DNA of 64,000 nucleotides from an uncultured Prevotellaceae bacterium (GTDB taxonomy: Bacteria; Bacteroidota; Bacteroidia; Bacteroidales; Bacteroidaceae): assembly GCA_947167515.1 (NCBI GenBank), contig CAMVIM010000011.1, forward strand, positions 1-64,000, written 5' to 3'. Positions 1-8,648 of this stretch are shown one piece after another. The translations under genes were made by a program, and so were the position numbers. The notes under the pieces were generated by a model. It saw only the letters and a program-made list of their open reading frames with translations. It made no database searches and was not told the DNA's origin. Every line of letters begins with the position of its first letter. The first letter of the stretch is position 1.

Positions 1-55
1 GCTGCTATTGTTATAGTATATAGGTGTTAACACCTGTAGTTTATCGAATGCTTAC

Positions 56-99
56 AAAAAGCGGGGGATAAGCCGACTCTGGCTTATCCCCCGCTTTTT
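56..99. terminator. Rho-independent, probably bidirectional terminator
   Basis: A perfect 19-bp stem (A-tract, GCGGGGGATAAGCC, six-base loop, mirrored arm, T-tract) has A-runs on one side and T-runs on the other, so it can work on both strands. It lies just past the last gene of the leftward capsule operon and probably ends it. A separate 14-bp palindrome (AGGTGTTAACACCT, 22-35) lies beside it with no assigned role. Confidence 0.9.
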
Positions 100-215
100 G
101 TGTTGAAGTGTCAGAAAAGACGCTTCTGGAGGTGGGTGGTTATTCTTGCTTTTAAAACTCCGTAAATCTCGTGCTTGAGGTTGACGGAGCCATTTTTATT
201 CAATTCCTATTCTGT

Positions 216-1349
216 TCATTTGTGGCGTAACCGCCAAAAGAAATGCCACGTGCGGAACCAAGGCTCACACAAGGCTTCTGCAGGATAGGCACGGAAAAAC
301 CGCATGTTACGCCTGATTTTCAGGAAATGTTTCGTGCCGATGGAGTGGTCGGTCAGACCCGAATAATGGCCGAAGTTGCCGCCTTTGATGATTTCTTCCA
401 ATAGCAATCTTCCGCGCCACTCATCAGGTGGCACGATGTAGTGTTCCTCCTCCAGCCTGAACACCTCATGAAGCACCCACATCACCGCCTTTGCAAACTT
501 GTATAAACCCAAGTACTGCAAAGTATGCTCACCCCCCTCAACACTAAACCCTAAACCATTTTTTGTCTTTCGCAAAAGATAGTAGTAGTCCATCATCTGC
601 CGCAGTCCTATCCCTTCGTCGAAGAAATGGTGCATCAAGTGAGCCAACTGATACACCACGTTGAACTCCCAAGTCGGCACAGGAATTTTTCCAACTCTGT
701 CTGGCAACTCCACCTCATTCCGGCATTGCTCCGCCATCCTTTCCCTATACCATCGCTGCAACCTCCTGTCATAGAAAGGATTATTCATCACTCCTGGCAT
801 GTAGTGCAGTTCCACTGGCACTCCTTCCCACTCATACTCCACATGATAGCACCGCACCTCCGTCTTCGGCATCCGCTTCCTGGCATACTCCACAATGGCT
901 CTTCTCTCCTCACCCTTTCTATTAACATCTCGGATGCCTCTCTCTCCCCTTTGGGGGAGTTGGAGGGGGCTTACCCACACGTCAATGTCGCCCGATGCCC
1001 TCATGAATGGGTCGGGATACATCACCGCATTCCCCTGTCCCTTCAGCACGCAACACTCGAAACCGTCCTCCCTCAGCCGTTTCACCAACTCCACGCACCT
1101 CCTGTTCATCTCCACATTCCTCTGCCGTATCTGTTCGCTCACTGCAAACCACCTCAACACCACTTCCCTCGGCACCTCCGCCCCCTCGCTCTTCATCCGC
1201 TCCACTCCACGGAAACCCACCCCTAGCAGGGCCTGCTCTTTCATGAACGAAAACAGCGCATCCCAATCCTTTATGGTTGGAATGCACTGCTGTGGGTCGA
1301 TGCAGTAACAAAGAAAAGCAAGATGGCTTTTTATCTCTTCTATTGTCAT
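216..1349 (-). CDS. Nucleotidyltransferase-fold protein (NTP_transf_5 family)
   Basis: Contains the signature of the uncharacterised nucleotidyltransferase family often found in polysaccharide loci: a conserved LKG (about residues 90-95) followed by a YP...R.SGDIDVWV stretch, where the two Asp would bind metal. The substrate is unknown. I prefer the ATG at 1349 (MTIEEIKSH); a longer reading from 1433 adds a basic, low-complexity leader that overlaps a small ORF in another frame. A GC-rich palindrome (944-959) is read in frame just after the DIDVWVSP motif and adds residues like LQLPQRGERG, so this surface loop was probably extended by a repeat insertion. It is the last gene of the capsule operon. 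Confidence 0.75.
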   Translation of the reverse strand: MTIEEIKSHLAFLCYCIDPQQCIPTIKDWDALFSFMKEQALLGVGFRGVERMKSEGAEVPREVVLRWFAVSEQIRQRNVEMNRRCVELVKRLREDGFECCVLKGQGNAVMYPDPFMRASGDIDVWVSPLQLPQRGERGIRDVNRKGEERRAIVEYARKRMPKTEVRCYHVEYEWEGVPVELHYMPGVMNNPFYDRRLQRWYRERMAEQCRNEVELPDRVGKIPVPTWEFNVVYQLAHLMHHFFDEGIGLRQMMDYYYLLRKTKNGLGFSVEGGEHTLQYLGLYKFAKAVMWVLHEVFRLEEEHYIVPPDEWRGRLLLEEIIKGGNFGHYSGLTDHSIGTKHFLKIRRNMRFFRAYPAEALCEPWFRTWHFFWRLRHK

Positions 1350-1353
1350 CAAA

Positions 1354-1443
1354 TCATTCCAAACATTCCCGTCTGTTATCCTCAAACCAATCCTCAATCG
1401 CCTCCTCAAACGACCACTTGAACTGATGGTCACTCTCTTTCAT
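1354..1443 (-). CDS. Possible 29-residue small ORF upstream of the nucleotidyltransferase
   Basis: An ATG at 1443 opens a 29-codon frame (begins MKESDHQFKW, ends in TGA at 1354-1356) whose stop lies four bases before the preferred start of the next gene, an arrangement that fits translational coupling. It is acidic and contains Trp and Phe in a non-random looking pattern. I do not recognise it. It may be a real small peptide, a leader, or the remnant of a longer gene. Confidence 0.25.
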   Translation of the reverse strand: MKESDHQFKWSFEEAIEDWFEDNRRECLE

Positions 1444-1464
1444 CTTCTTGCCGCAGAGCAGATG

Positions 1465-2565
1465 TTAGATGAGATTTGAATAAAGATTCTGCAAGCGATT
1501 GGCCTCGCTGTGGGAATCAAAGCCTGCCTCCAACACCTCTGGAGCATAACTGCGTCTGTGTGGCATGTTGTCTGCAACCACCTTGATAATCTTTTCAGCC
1601 CAATCATCGGGAGATTCGTTTAGTCCGATGTAGTGCGCAAGACTACAGGCTGTTGTTTCCTCAGTGATATTCTTCGAAAAAAAGATGGGGAGACCAGCGC
1701 ATTGGGCCTCTATCCCCACGACTGGCATACCTTCATATAGGCTTGGTAGAAGGAAGGCATCGAAAGCATTGTAGAACTGCTTGATGTCATCAGTCCGTCC
1801 CAAGTTGAAGACCTTTTCTGATAGTTTGTATTCTTTGATGCGGTGATTTATTTCCTGCTCTAACTCGCCAAAGCCTATCATGACGAGGATTGCGTTCTCC
1901 TGTTGGTTGGCAATCCTGTTGAAAATTTCAAGTAAGAAGAGAGGGTTTTTCTGTGGAACATACCGTCCGATGAAGCCATAAACAATCTTGTCGTTCCACC
2001 CCATCTTTTTTCTCGTCACTTCGCGGAGTGTGGGGGCGAAAGCGTTGGCTGCTGTGTCTATGACTGTCTTAAAGATGCTTATCTTCCCTTTCTTATAGGC
2101 AGTTCTGCCAAACTGCCATACTCCGCAATCGATTGAGTTAGCCATGAAATGAGTGGCGAAGCAATGAGAGAACGGGCGTAAGGCATACTTGATGAAAGTC
2201 TTTTTCTCGTTTTTGTTCCCCTTAGAGATACTTTCAGAGATCCGAATCTTTACACCTGCCATTTTCCCTACAAGCATCGGGAAGATATTCAATGTATTAT
2301 CCCATGCATGCATCACCTGATAATGATTCTCTTTCAGTATCTTATACGTTTCTCTCAAATGAGCAACAATTTGTTGATAAGGGGGTACTAGATAAACCCT
2401 CCCTCCCAGGCTTTCAATTTCATCCGAAGGTATTCCGTTGGAATCTGAGTCACATATAAAATCAAACTGAATATGCGATCTGTCAATATGACGATAATAC
2501 TCCATAATGAGGTTTCGTTTTCCTCCCGAATGGAGCACTCCGGCTATTATTGCTATTCTAATCAT
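1465..2565 (-). CDS. Glycosyltransferase family 4 (GT-B fold)
   Basis: The 366-residue protein has the N-terminal pattern of GT4 enzymes (IRIAIIAGVLHSGG, glycine-rich acceptor side) and the C-terminal donor-binding signature EGMPVVGIEAQCAGLP (about 280-295), with the first Glu of the E-x7-E pair in place. It should add one sugar to the lipid-linked repeat unit at the cytoplasmic face of the membrane. Donor and acceptor cannot be read from sequence. Its ATG overlaps the stop of the upstream epimerase by four bases, so the two are translationally coupled. Confidence 0.88.
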   Translation of the reverse strand: MIRIAIIAGVLHSGGKRNLIMEYYRHIDRSHIQFDFICDSDSNGIPSDEIESLGGRVYLVPPYQQIVAHLRETYKILKENHYQVMHAWDNTLNIFPMLVGKMAGVKIRISESISKGNKNEKKTFIKYALRPFSHCFATHFMANSIDCGVWQFGRTAYKKGKISIFKTVIDTAANAFAPTLREVTRKKMGWNDKIVYGFIGRYVPQKNPLFLLEIFNRIANQQENAILVMIGFGELEQEINHRIKEYKLSEKVFNLGRTDDIKQFYNAFDAFLLPSLYEGMPVVGIEAQCAGLPIFFSKNITEETTACSLAHYIGLNESPDDWAEKIIKVVADNMPHRRSYAPEVLEAGFDSHSEANRLQNLYSNLI

Positions 2566-3488
2566 CTATTCTCCTTAACAGATTCTTCGTAAAATGTTTT
2601 AATTCCGTCCATGAATGGTGTAAACTCTGCATCCACGTACTGATTCAAGTTTGACAAGTCAAGCACCATGTTGGACACATCTACTGGTCGTGGATTCTGG
2701 TAAACTATCTTGAAATCTTTTTGAGAGGCTATCTTTAAGAACGCCAACACATCATTGACCGAATACCCTCTTCCAGAACCAATATTCAGCGTGGTGTTCT
2801 TCACATCCTTCTCTATCAGTTGTCTAAACACCTCGCCCAAATCATCTATGTAAATGTAGTCACGCACGGCCGAACCATCCCCCCATACCTCTACAGGTTC
2901 CCCTTTCAGAATTTTTCCTATCGCCACAGCCACCAATCCTTGCTTTCCATAAAGATTTTGTCCATGACCGTATGGATTTGAAGGTCGAACTATCAAATAG
3001 TCCAACCTTTTCGTCCGATGCATAAACAAAATGCTGTTTTCCATCATCTGCTTCGACCATCCATAATATGAGATTGGCGCCATAGGATCTTCCTCCACAA
3101 ATGGAAGCACATCATTTCTGTTGCCATAAATGGTACCTCCAGAAGAGAAGTAGATGAATTTGACACCTTTTTCTGCACATATTTCCATCAACTCGATGGA
3201 TGGGAATATCATGTTCTTGTATTCATTTTTATAATCCTCGTATGAACTACCTGGTATCAAAGTTGAAACAAGATGCACAACGACATCAATATGATAATCA
3301 TTGATGATCTTACCTATCGCCTGAATGTCTTTCAGAGAACACTGATGAACATTCACGTCAAGGCCATCTAATCTCTTCACGTATGCACCTGCTGGCTCAC
3401 ACACATGAATCTCATGTTTTTTACACAATTTTGTGATAAGATTAGAGCCGATAAAGCCAGCTCCACCAATAAAAAGTACTCGCCTCAT
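2562..3488 (-). CDS. NAD-dependent sugar epimerase/dehydratase (extended SDR)
   Basis: The start at 3488 gives MRRVLFIGGAGFIGSNL, the NAD-binding GGxGxxG at the normal position for the family; starts at 3545 or 3572 would add an unusual leader. The catalytic SSGGTIYG and YGWSK (Tyr-x3-Lys) motifs are present, then RPSNPYGHGQ and the RDYIYIDDL segment. About 308 residues, normal for a nucleotide-sugar epimerase such as a UDP-glucose 4-epimerase-like enzyme. It probably makes a nucleotide sugar for the capsule; the exact sugar is not determinable. Confidence 0.88.
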   Translation of the reverse strand: MRRVLFIGGAGFIGSNLITKLCKKHEIHVCEPAGAYVKRLDGLDVNVHQCSLKDIQAIGKIINDYHIDVVVHLVSTLIPGSSYEDYKNEYKNMIFPSIELMEICAEKGVKFIYFSSGGTIYGNRNDVLPFVEEDPMAPISYYGWSKQMMENSILFMHRTKRLDYLIVRPSNPYGHGQNLYGKQGLVAVAIGKILKGEPVEVWGDGSAVRDYIYIDDLGEVFRQLIEKDVKNTTLNIGSGRGYSVNDVLAFLKIASQKDFKIVYQNPRPVDVSNMVLDLSNLNQYVDAEFTPFMDGIKTFYEESVKENR

Positions 3489-3552
3489 ATTATTGGAGAT
3501 CGTCGTTTTTGGGAAAATATTTCGACCATCTTTTATCATTATCATTTCATTA

Positions 3553-4395
3553 TTATTGGATACCCAACACATTCTCTAATCTCATTCTTGGATACACTTC
3601 TAACATCCCTCCTCGCGTACAGTTAACCACCTTCACTCCATGTTTATCTGCAAACTCTTTAAATTTAGAATGAGTGTATATAAGCTTATTACCTAATATA
3701 TCTCTATTGGGGTCTATAGTTCCATTGTCTATAAAATGTTGTTTAGGTTGATTATAGTTACAATCAGTCCCCAATAAGTAAATAGCTTTGAATCCCATAT
3801 ATATCGCAAGCTGAAGTATCGAGAAAATGATAGAATAGCCATCGTATATAACATTGTAGCAATTCTCTGAAAATTTTAGTTCACCCATTTTTCTTGGATT
3901 GTATTTGTGATCCAAATAGTGCAATTTAAAGATTAAAAATTGTTTAGACGAAGGACATAATGTACTGACATTATCTGATACCCATATTTTGTCTTTTAAC
4001 TTTCCATTTGATTCTTCTATAAGTACTGTTTCAATTTTTTTATAAACATATTCATCTTGCACACCAAGGAGCGATGGAATCCATTTGGTCTTATCTAGAC
4101 ATAATGCACACGAGTTCATTCCAAAACTATATATTCCAGAATCAGCCAATAAGTCCAAATCGTTCATAGTCAAAGATGGTCCTGTAGCAACAATGAAACA
4201 ACTCTCGCCAACATGTGAATTCTTCCATTTTTTAAGATATAATGATTCATTATCGACAACGATATCTTTTCCCCTTAAGAAAGTGCTTATATCAGAGCAC
4301 TTGTTCTGTATCCAAAAATAGGGTATCGCCATTTGTCTAGCCATATTACCCCATGACGAATCCTTTATCTTTTGTTTGAGTCTTATTGTATCCAT
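3553..4395 (-). CDS. DUF115/GT42-like protein, candidate transferase using a CMP-sugar acid
   Basis: The 280-residue protein has an N-terminal basic segment, then CFIVATGPSL (about 68-77) with a following SFGMNSCAL, and later a YLLGTDCNYNQPKQHF segment. This order (GxGPSL, N, then a hydrophobic strand plus GxD/H) is shared by DUF115 proteins and family 42 sialyltransferases. Its neighbours are a CMP-sugar synthetase and a sugar-acid kinase, so I infer it moves a CMP-activated keto-acid sugar. The A+T content is visibly higher than in the left-hand genes, as is usual for the central, exchanged part of a capsule locus. Function is inferred, not certain. Confidence 0.6.
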   Translation of the reverse strand: MDTIRLKQKIKDSSWGNMARQMAIPYFWIQNKCSDISTFLRGKDIVVDNESLYLKKWKNSHVGESCFIVATGPSLTMNDLDLLADSGIYSFGMNSCALCLDKTKWIPSLLGVQDEYVYKKIETVLIEESNGKLKDKIWVSDNVSTLCPSSKQFLIFKLHYLDHKYNPRKMGELKFSENCYNVIYDGYSIIFSILQLAIYMGFKAIYLLGTDCNYNQPKQHFIDNGTIDPNRDILGNKLIYTHSKFKEFADKHGVKVVNCTRGGMLEVYPRMRLENVLGIQ

Positions 4396-4397
4396 TT

Positions 4398-5435
4398 CTA
4401 TCGTTTTACTCTTCCTGAAGTATCACCTTCTAACAGAGACTCAACATCTTTTATAGATATCATATTATAGTCTCCCTTTATAGTGTGCTTGAGACAACTA
4501 GCCGCAGTTGCGAACTCTAAAGCTTTTTTGTCATCTTTATAATGAAGCATGCCATAAATGAGTCCGCCCATAAAGGAATCACCGCCACCAACACGGTCTA
4601 CAATGTCGGTGATGTCGTAACGACGAGACTCAAAGAGTTTTTTCCCATCATAAAGAACTCCGCCCCAAGTGTTATGGTTTGCATTAATTGCACCACGCAG
4701 TGTTACTGCCATTTTTTTGCAGCGAGGAAATCTCCTCATCATTTGTTGGCATACACTGATGAAAGATTTTGGATCGATATTGCCACCTGTTTTTGATGCG
4801 TCAAAGTCTTCTGGTTTGATGCCAAAAACCATTTCACAATCTTCCTCATTTCCTAAAATAATGTCTGAACCAGCTACCATTTCTGGCATCACCTCTGATG
4901 CGGATTTCCCATATTTCCAGAGATTACCACGATAGTTAATGTCGCAACTCACAGTTACTCCCATTCCATTGGCCGTCTTAATGGCTTTCAAACACTCAAA
5001 TGCAGCATTTGCTGATAGTGCAGGAGTAATACCAGTCCAATGGAACCATGTTGCATCTTTCAATATTTCATGCCAGTCAATAGAATTCGTGGCAATTGTT
5101 GCTATGGAACTATCCTCCCTGTCATAATATACTTTAGATGGTCTTGCATTACTACCAGTCTCCAAATATAAGACGCCCATCCTCTTGCCAGTTCTCTGTA
5201 TATGATCAACGCCGACCTTATGCCCCCTCAAATCGATAATGCAACGTTCTGCAATAGGATTACTAGGCAAGCAGGTTATGTAATCTGTTTCTATCCCATA
5301 ATTGGCAAGGGACACTGCCACATTGGCCTCTGCACCTGCATAACTCACATCAAACCTGTTAGTCTGTATAAGTTTAAGATAATCCGGTGCACCTAAACGC
5401 ACCATTATCTCACCAAATGTAACAACTTTAGCCAT
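4398..5435 (-). CDS. PfkB-family sugar kinase, 2-keto-3-deoxygluconate kinase-like
   Basis: The start at 5435 gives MAKVVTFGEIMVRLG, the classic KdgK/ribokinase opening; its ATG follows the stop of the upstream gene by one base. The PfkB second signature is seen as DIVDRVGGGDSFMGGLIYG (about 278-296), with the catalytic Asp in GGGDSF. About 345 residues, usual for KdgK. KDG kinases phosphorylate 2-keto-3-deoxygluconate; within a capsule locus it more likely phosphorylates a keto-deoxy sugar acid or its precursor on the way to a CMP-activated form. That role is inferred from neighbours. Confidence 0.82.
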   Translation of the reverse strand: MAKVVTFGEIMVRLGAPDYLKLIQTNRFDVSYAGAEANVAVSLANYGIETDYITCLPSNPIAERCIIDLRGHKVGVDHIQRTGKRMGVLYLETGSNARPSKVYYDREDSSIATIATNSIDWHEILKDATWFHWTGITPALSANAAFECLKAIKTANGMGVTVSCDINYRGNLWKYGKSASEVMPEMVAGSDIILGNEEDCEMVFGIKPEDFDASKTGGNIDPKSFISVCQQMMRRFPRCKKMAVTLRGAINANHNTWGGVLYDGKKLFESRRYDITDIVDRVGGGDSFMGGLIYGMLHYKDDKKALEFATAASCLKHTIKGDYNMISIKDVESLLEGDTSGRVKR

Positions 5436-5436
5436 T

Positions 5437-6129
5437 TTATTTATTTCCATATAGATTCTTATACATGATTTCAGCAATCACAAAATCATCTGGCCAGTCA
5501 ATATCAAATGAATGAAGTTCATTCATAACATAAAGCATTGGTTTCTTACCAATTCGATTTTTCTGTCCAGTATAAACTTCACGCTTAGCTAAGAACATTG
5601 TGTGATTAATCGGATAAAGAGCTTCGAGATCTTGAGTTCTCGGCCAAGGAATATTTGTAGTGTTATTGATAAGTTTACCGTCCTTATTAAGAAGGAAATT
5701 CTTCAACTCTGTTACGCCAACAAGTGAATCATAGCCTTCATTTAGTTTATCAAAATACAATTTGATACCTGCATCATACTGATCCGCACCACATAAAGGC
5801 GTCGTAACATGCCCCCACAAAATATGCTCTGCATCTGTAACTGTAGGGACATAGCAAATCAAGTCCTGAAGATTTGTGGTACTTAAACATAATTCTGTAG
5901 GGCGTTCTATGATTCTAAGCCTACTATCTCTGTACTTACTGGCCACTTCCATACATACTTCATCGTTAGATGAGAAAACAATCTCATCAATCAACTTGGT
6001 CGCTAAAAGCTGCTTCACCTTATTTTCGACTAAACCACCCTCAATACCAGCAAAAGGCTTGATATTCTTATTTTTTACCCGTTCACTACCCTTACGCGTA
6101 GGCAGGAAGAATGAAACATTTTCTTTCAT
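5437..6129 (-). CDS. Acylneuraminate/ulosonate cytidylyltransferase (CMP-sugar synthetase)
   Basis: The 230-residue protein begins with FFLPTRKGSERVKNKNIKPF, the CTP-binding R-x-G-S-x-R-x-x-x-K-N motif of NeuA/KdsB-type enzymes, and ends with a HSFDIDWPDDFVIAE segment that matches the metal-binding DIDxxxDF pattern of NeuA. It activates a 2-keto sugar acid (sialic-, legionaminic- or Kdo-like) with CMP. No NeuB-type condensing enzyme is in the locus; the aldolase next to it may take that place. Confidence 0.87.
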   Translation of the reverse strand: MKENVSFFLPTRKGSERVKNKNIKPFAGIEGGLVENKVKQLLATKLIDEIVFSSNDEVCMEVASKYRDSRLRIIERPTELCLSTTNLQDLICYVPTVTDAEHILWGHVTTPLCGADQYDAGIKLYFDKLNEGYDSLVGVTELKNFLLNKDGKLINNTTNIPWPRTQDLEALYPINHTMFLAKREVYTGQKNRIGKKPMLYVMNELHSFDIDWPDDFVIAEIMYKNLYGNK

Positions 6130-6132
6130 AGA

Positions 6133-7671
6133 TTATATAAACTGATATATGGATTCAACTTCTAATTCTGGATATAAAGAAGGAGTCAATGACTTCATCT
6201 TTTTTCCCGTATATTTTTCATAATCTTGTAGAAGTGCCATATTCTCATTACTCAAAGCCACTTCTTTTTCTGATAGTACACTGCCTGGATAACCATCATA
6301 ACCCACGATGTAAATATTACCTCCACAGATATTCAATGCTGTCTGAATAGCCAATGTAGTACAAGAATCTTGATACTCTGCCGTGAATTCTATCTTAGGC
6401 AGTTCATATGTGGCCTTTTCTGCATATTCAGGGACATCTGTCCCTAACTTTCTTGGATAAGGAGGTAATACACATGTAGCCTTAAACTGTTCTGCACACA
6501 CATTTGTCTTCAAACGTTTAGCCTCACGACCTAAAAGGCAATAGTATTGCGGCACATCTACGCCTAAGAACATACCAGCGTGACGAGCTGTTGCAAATAC
6601 CAAAGCGATATTCTTCTTTTGTTTAATGAAGTCTATAATACCATCTAAATGTTCTATTGGAGACTGACCACCGCCTACGATTATTACATCATCAAACTTT
6701 TCTTCACTCAAAATAGGATATTTGGCATTATCCTCAATCTTATCTTTTTTATTCTGCAACCCTCTAACAATGCTGTCGAATGAATAAACACGGTTTGTCA
6801 CCAATTCCATAACTTCCTTCTGTGGAATAGAATTAGCGCCAGAGATCATATAAGGTAACTGTGTTCCCCAACGGTACTTTTCATATAATGGAGTGAACGC
6901 TGTAATCACATCACCCAGCACATTAAAATCAACATCAAGACCTTTTTGTGCATTCAATACCGTAAGCAATAACTCCGTGTTAAGGTTACCAGCCCCACGC
7001 CCCATGCCTAGTACTGTACAATCTACATATTCCACCCCAAGATCAATGGCAGTCAGCGTATTGATAAGACCAAGTTGAAGATTATTATGGCCATGGAATC
7101 CAACGGGGCAGATAGTATTATTCCTAACCTCTTTCACTATCGTGGTGAGTTCCTGCGGGGTCATGCCACCAAAACTATCAACCATACAGAAAAGGTCGGC
7201 AACACCATCAATTTTATTCAACTTCTTTAAGAAGTCGGAATAATCACTTAGCCAGCGGCTCATGTACATACAATTAAATCCCACCTCGAATCCCATTGCC
7301 TTAACCACTTTAGCAAGAATAACAGCCCTTTCATAGTTCTTAGGATCAATAGCGATGCGAATCATATCCACAATCCCCATTAAAGGCTCAACAAGAGTGT
7401 CAAGTTCTTTGACCTTGGTACTTTTCTCATTAAGCATCACATCTAATTTTTTCGTGCACGTTTCACGGATATGCTTAAGTACATTCACCGGGCAATAACC
7501 ATATTTACCCAAATACTCCTTGGAAGGATTATTACGATAGCCTAACTCCAAATAATCCACTGGAAGCGCATTCATTGCCTTAACATACGCATCTACTGTT
7601 TCGTTGTCAAAGTCCCAATCGGTATAGTAACCACCATCACGAAGTGTTGCATCAAAAATCTTCATCTTCAT
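6133..7671 (-). CDS. DRE-TIM (HMGL-like) aldolase fused to a DUF115-like domain
   Basis: Residues 1-295 form an HMGL-like/4-hydroxy-2-oxovalerate aldolase-type TIM barrel: IFDATLRDGGYYTDWDF (metal-binding D-x-TLRDGG), FHGHNNLQLG (metal His), and VLGMGRGAGN. Residues 320-512 are a separate domain starting with VIIVGGGQSPIE, with YCLLGREAK and YIVGYDGYPG, which resembles DUF115/GT42-type folds. Such aldolases join pyruvate or acetyl units to aldehydes. Next to a CMP-sugar synthetase and a KDG-type kinase, I infer it makes a keto-deoxy sugar acid. The fusion is unusual; both halves could act in one pathway. Confidence 0.75.
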   Translation of the reverse strand: MKMKIFDATLRDGGYYTDWDFDNETVDAYVKAMNALPVDYLELGYRNNPSKEYLGKYGYCPVNVLKHIRETCTKKLDVMLNEKSTKVKELDTLVEPLMGIVDMIRIAIDPKNYERAVILAKVVKAMGFEVGFNCMYMSRWLSDYSDFLKKLNKIDGVADLFCMVDSFGGMTPQELTTIVKEVRNNTICPVGFHGHNNLQLGLINTLTAIDLGVEYVDCTVLGMGRGAGNLNTELLLTVLNAQKGLDVDFNVLGDVITAFTPLYEKYRWGTQLPYMISGANSIPQKEVMELVTNRVYSFDSIVRGLQNKKDKIEDNAKYPILSEEKFDDVIIVGGGQSPIEHLDGIIDFIKQKKNIALVFATARHAGMFLGVDVPQYYCLLGREAKRLKTNVCAEQFKATCVLPPYPRKLGTDVPEYAEKATYELPKIEFTAEYQDSCTTLAIQTALNICGGNIYIVGYDGYPGSVLSEKEVALSNENMALLQDYEKYTGKKMKSLTPSLYPELEVESIYQFI

Positions 7672-7672
7672 A

Positions 7673-8557
7673 CTATTTTAGCAGTGACAAATATTGCTTT
7701 CGCGCTTTCTTAACTTCTTCAATATGCCTTTTTCGATAGTTAAAAAATTCAATCGCACCTCTAATGCCCCGTTTCTTAATCATGAAAGGTATATAAAGGA
7801 AATCATATCTGTAATAGGGCAATCGTTTCAGCCCGATGGCTTCATAAAAGCCATTCCGTTTTTGTGCCTGTAGATAGAACAAATATTCACGTTCTATTGT
7901 CCGAGGTTTTCGTGTTATGGATCCTTCTTCACTAACAAGATTATACAGTGTTTCATTGATAGCCTTGAACCTCCTCATATTTAGCCCTATACCGAATGAA
8001 AAAAGCACATCAATATTAACTCTGCAATCCTCATAGCATATATTGTATTCTTTAATAAATGAAAGTCGAACTAATTTATTCCAACTCGTTGTGTTTCGGA
8101 ATTTTAAATCGGTTTCCGTTTTCTTGCAGGCTTTTTTTATATACGCTTTTACTGCCTCATTCGGAATTGATGTTCTGTTAACGGAAATTGTCCCTTCATG
8201 ATTAACGCAATTCAAACAAAAAAAAAGGCAATCAATATCATCACTTTCATATTGGTCAAATACATCAAAAGTTCCATCTGAAAAATAATCATCTGCATCT
8301 ACAGAAATAAACCATTTTCCTTTTGCATGTTGTAAACCGATATTCCTAGCATAACCACCTCCACGGTTTTCTTCGAGTAAGACTAACTCGAGATTTTTAT
8401 GCTGGAGTTTTTTCAAGGCATTCACATTCTCCTCGCTACTTCCATCATCCACCACTATTAACTGAATATCTTCTCGTTCTGGGATGCTCTTCAGCATTCT
8501 CCTTAGCAACACTGGCGAGTTGTAATGTGGTATAGATATGCTATATATATAGTCCAT
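7673..8557 (-). CDS. Glycosyltransferase family 2 (GT-A fold)
   Basis: The 294-residue protein begins SISIPHYNSPVLLRRML, followed by LIVVDDGSSEEN (about 33-44) and the DxD-like SVDADDYF (about 84-91), all standard for family 2 enzymes that use nucleotide-diphospho sugars and a divalent metal. The rest is basic and suits membrane contact. It should elongate the capsule repeat unit. It ends one base before the aldolase start. The 91-bp gap on its upstream side is AT-rich with no clear signal. Confidence 0.88.
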   Translation of the reverse strand: MDYIYSISIPHYNSPVLLRRMLKSIPEREDIQLIVVDDGSSEENVNALKKLQHKNLELVLLEENRGGGYARNIGLQHAKGKWFISVDADDYFSDGTFDVFDQYESDDIDCLFFCLNCVNHEGTISVNRTSIPNEAVKAYIKKACKKTETDLKFRNTTSWNKLVRLSFIKEYNICYEDCRVNIDVLFSFGIGLNMRRFKAINETLYNLVSEEGSITRKPRTIEREYLFYLQAQKRNGFYEAIGLKRLPYYRYDFLYIPFMIKKRGIRGAIEFFNYRKRHIEEVKKARKQYLSLLK

Positions 8558-8648
8558 TTTCTAATCTAATTTTACTTTTAATTGACACGGTTGGCACTTC
8601 CTTCTATAAATAAATACAGAACAGAACGACCTCTTTGCTGTAACTTCT

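Noticed and set aside
100-215. Possible 30-residue ORF past the nucleotidyltransferase (TTG start, minus strand)
   Set aside because: It has no ATG and follows a stop in frame. It could be a decayed gene end, but there is too little to support it.
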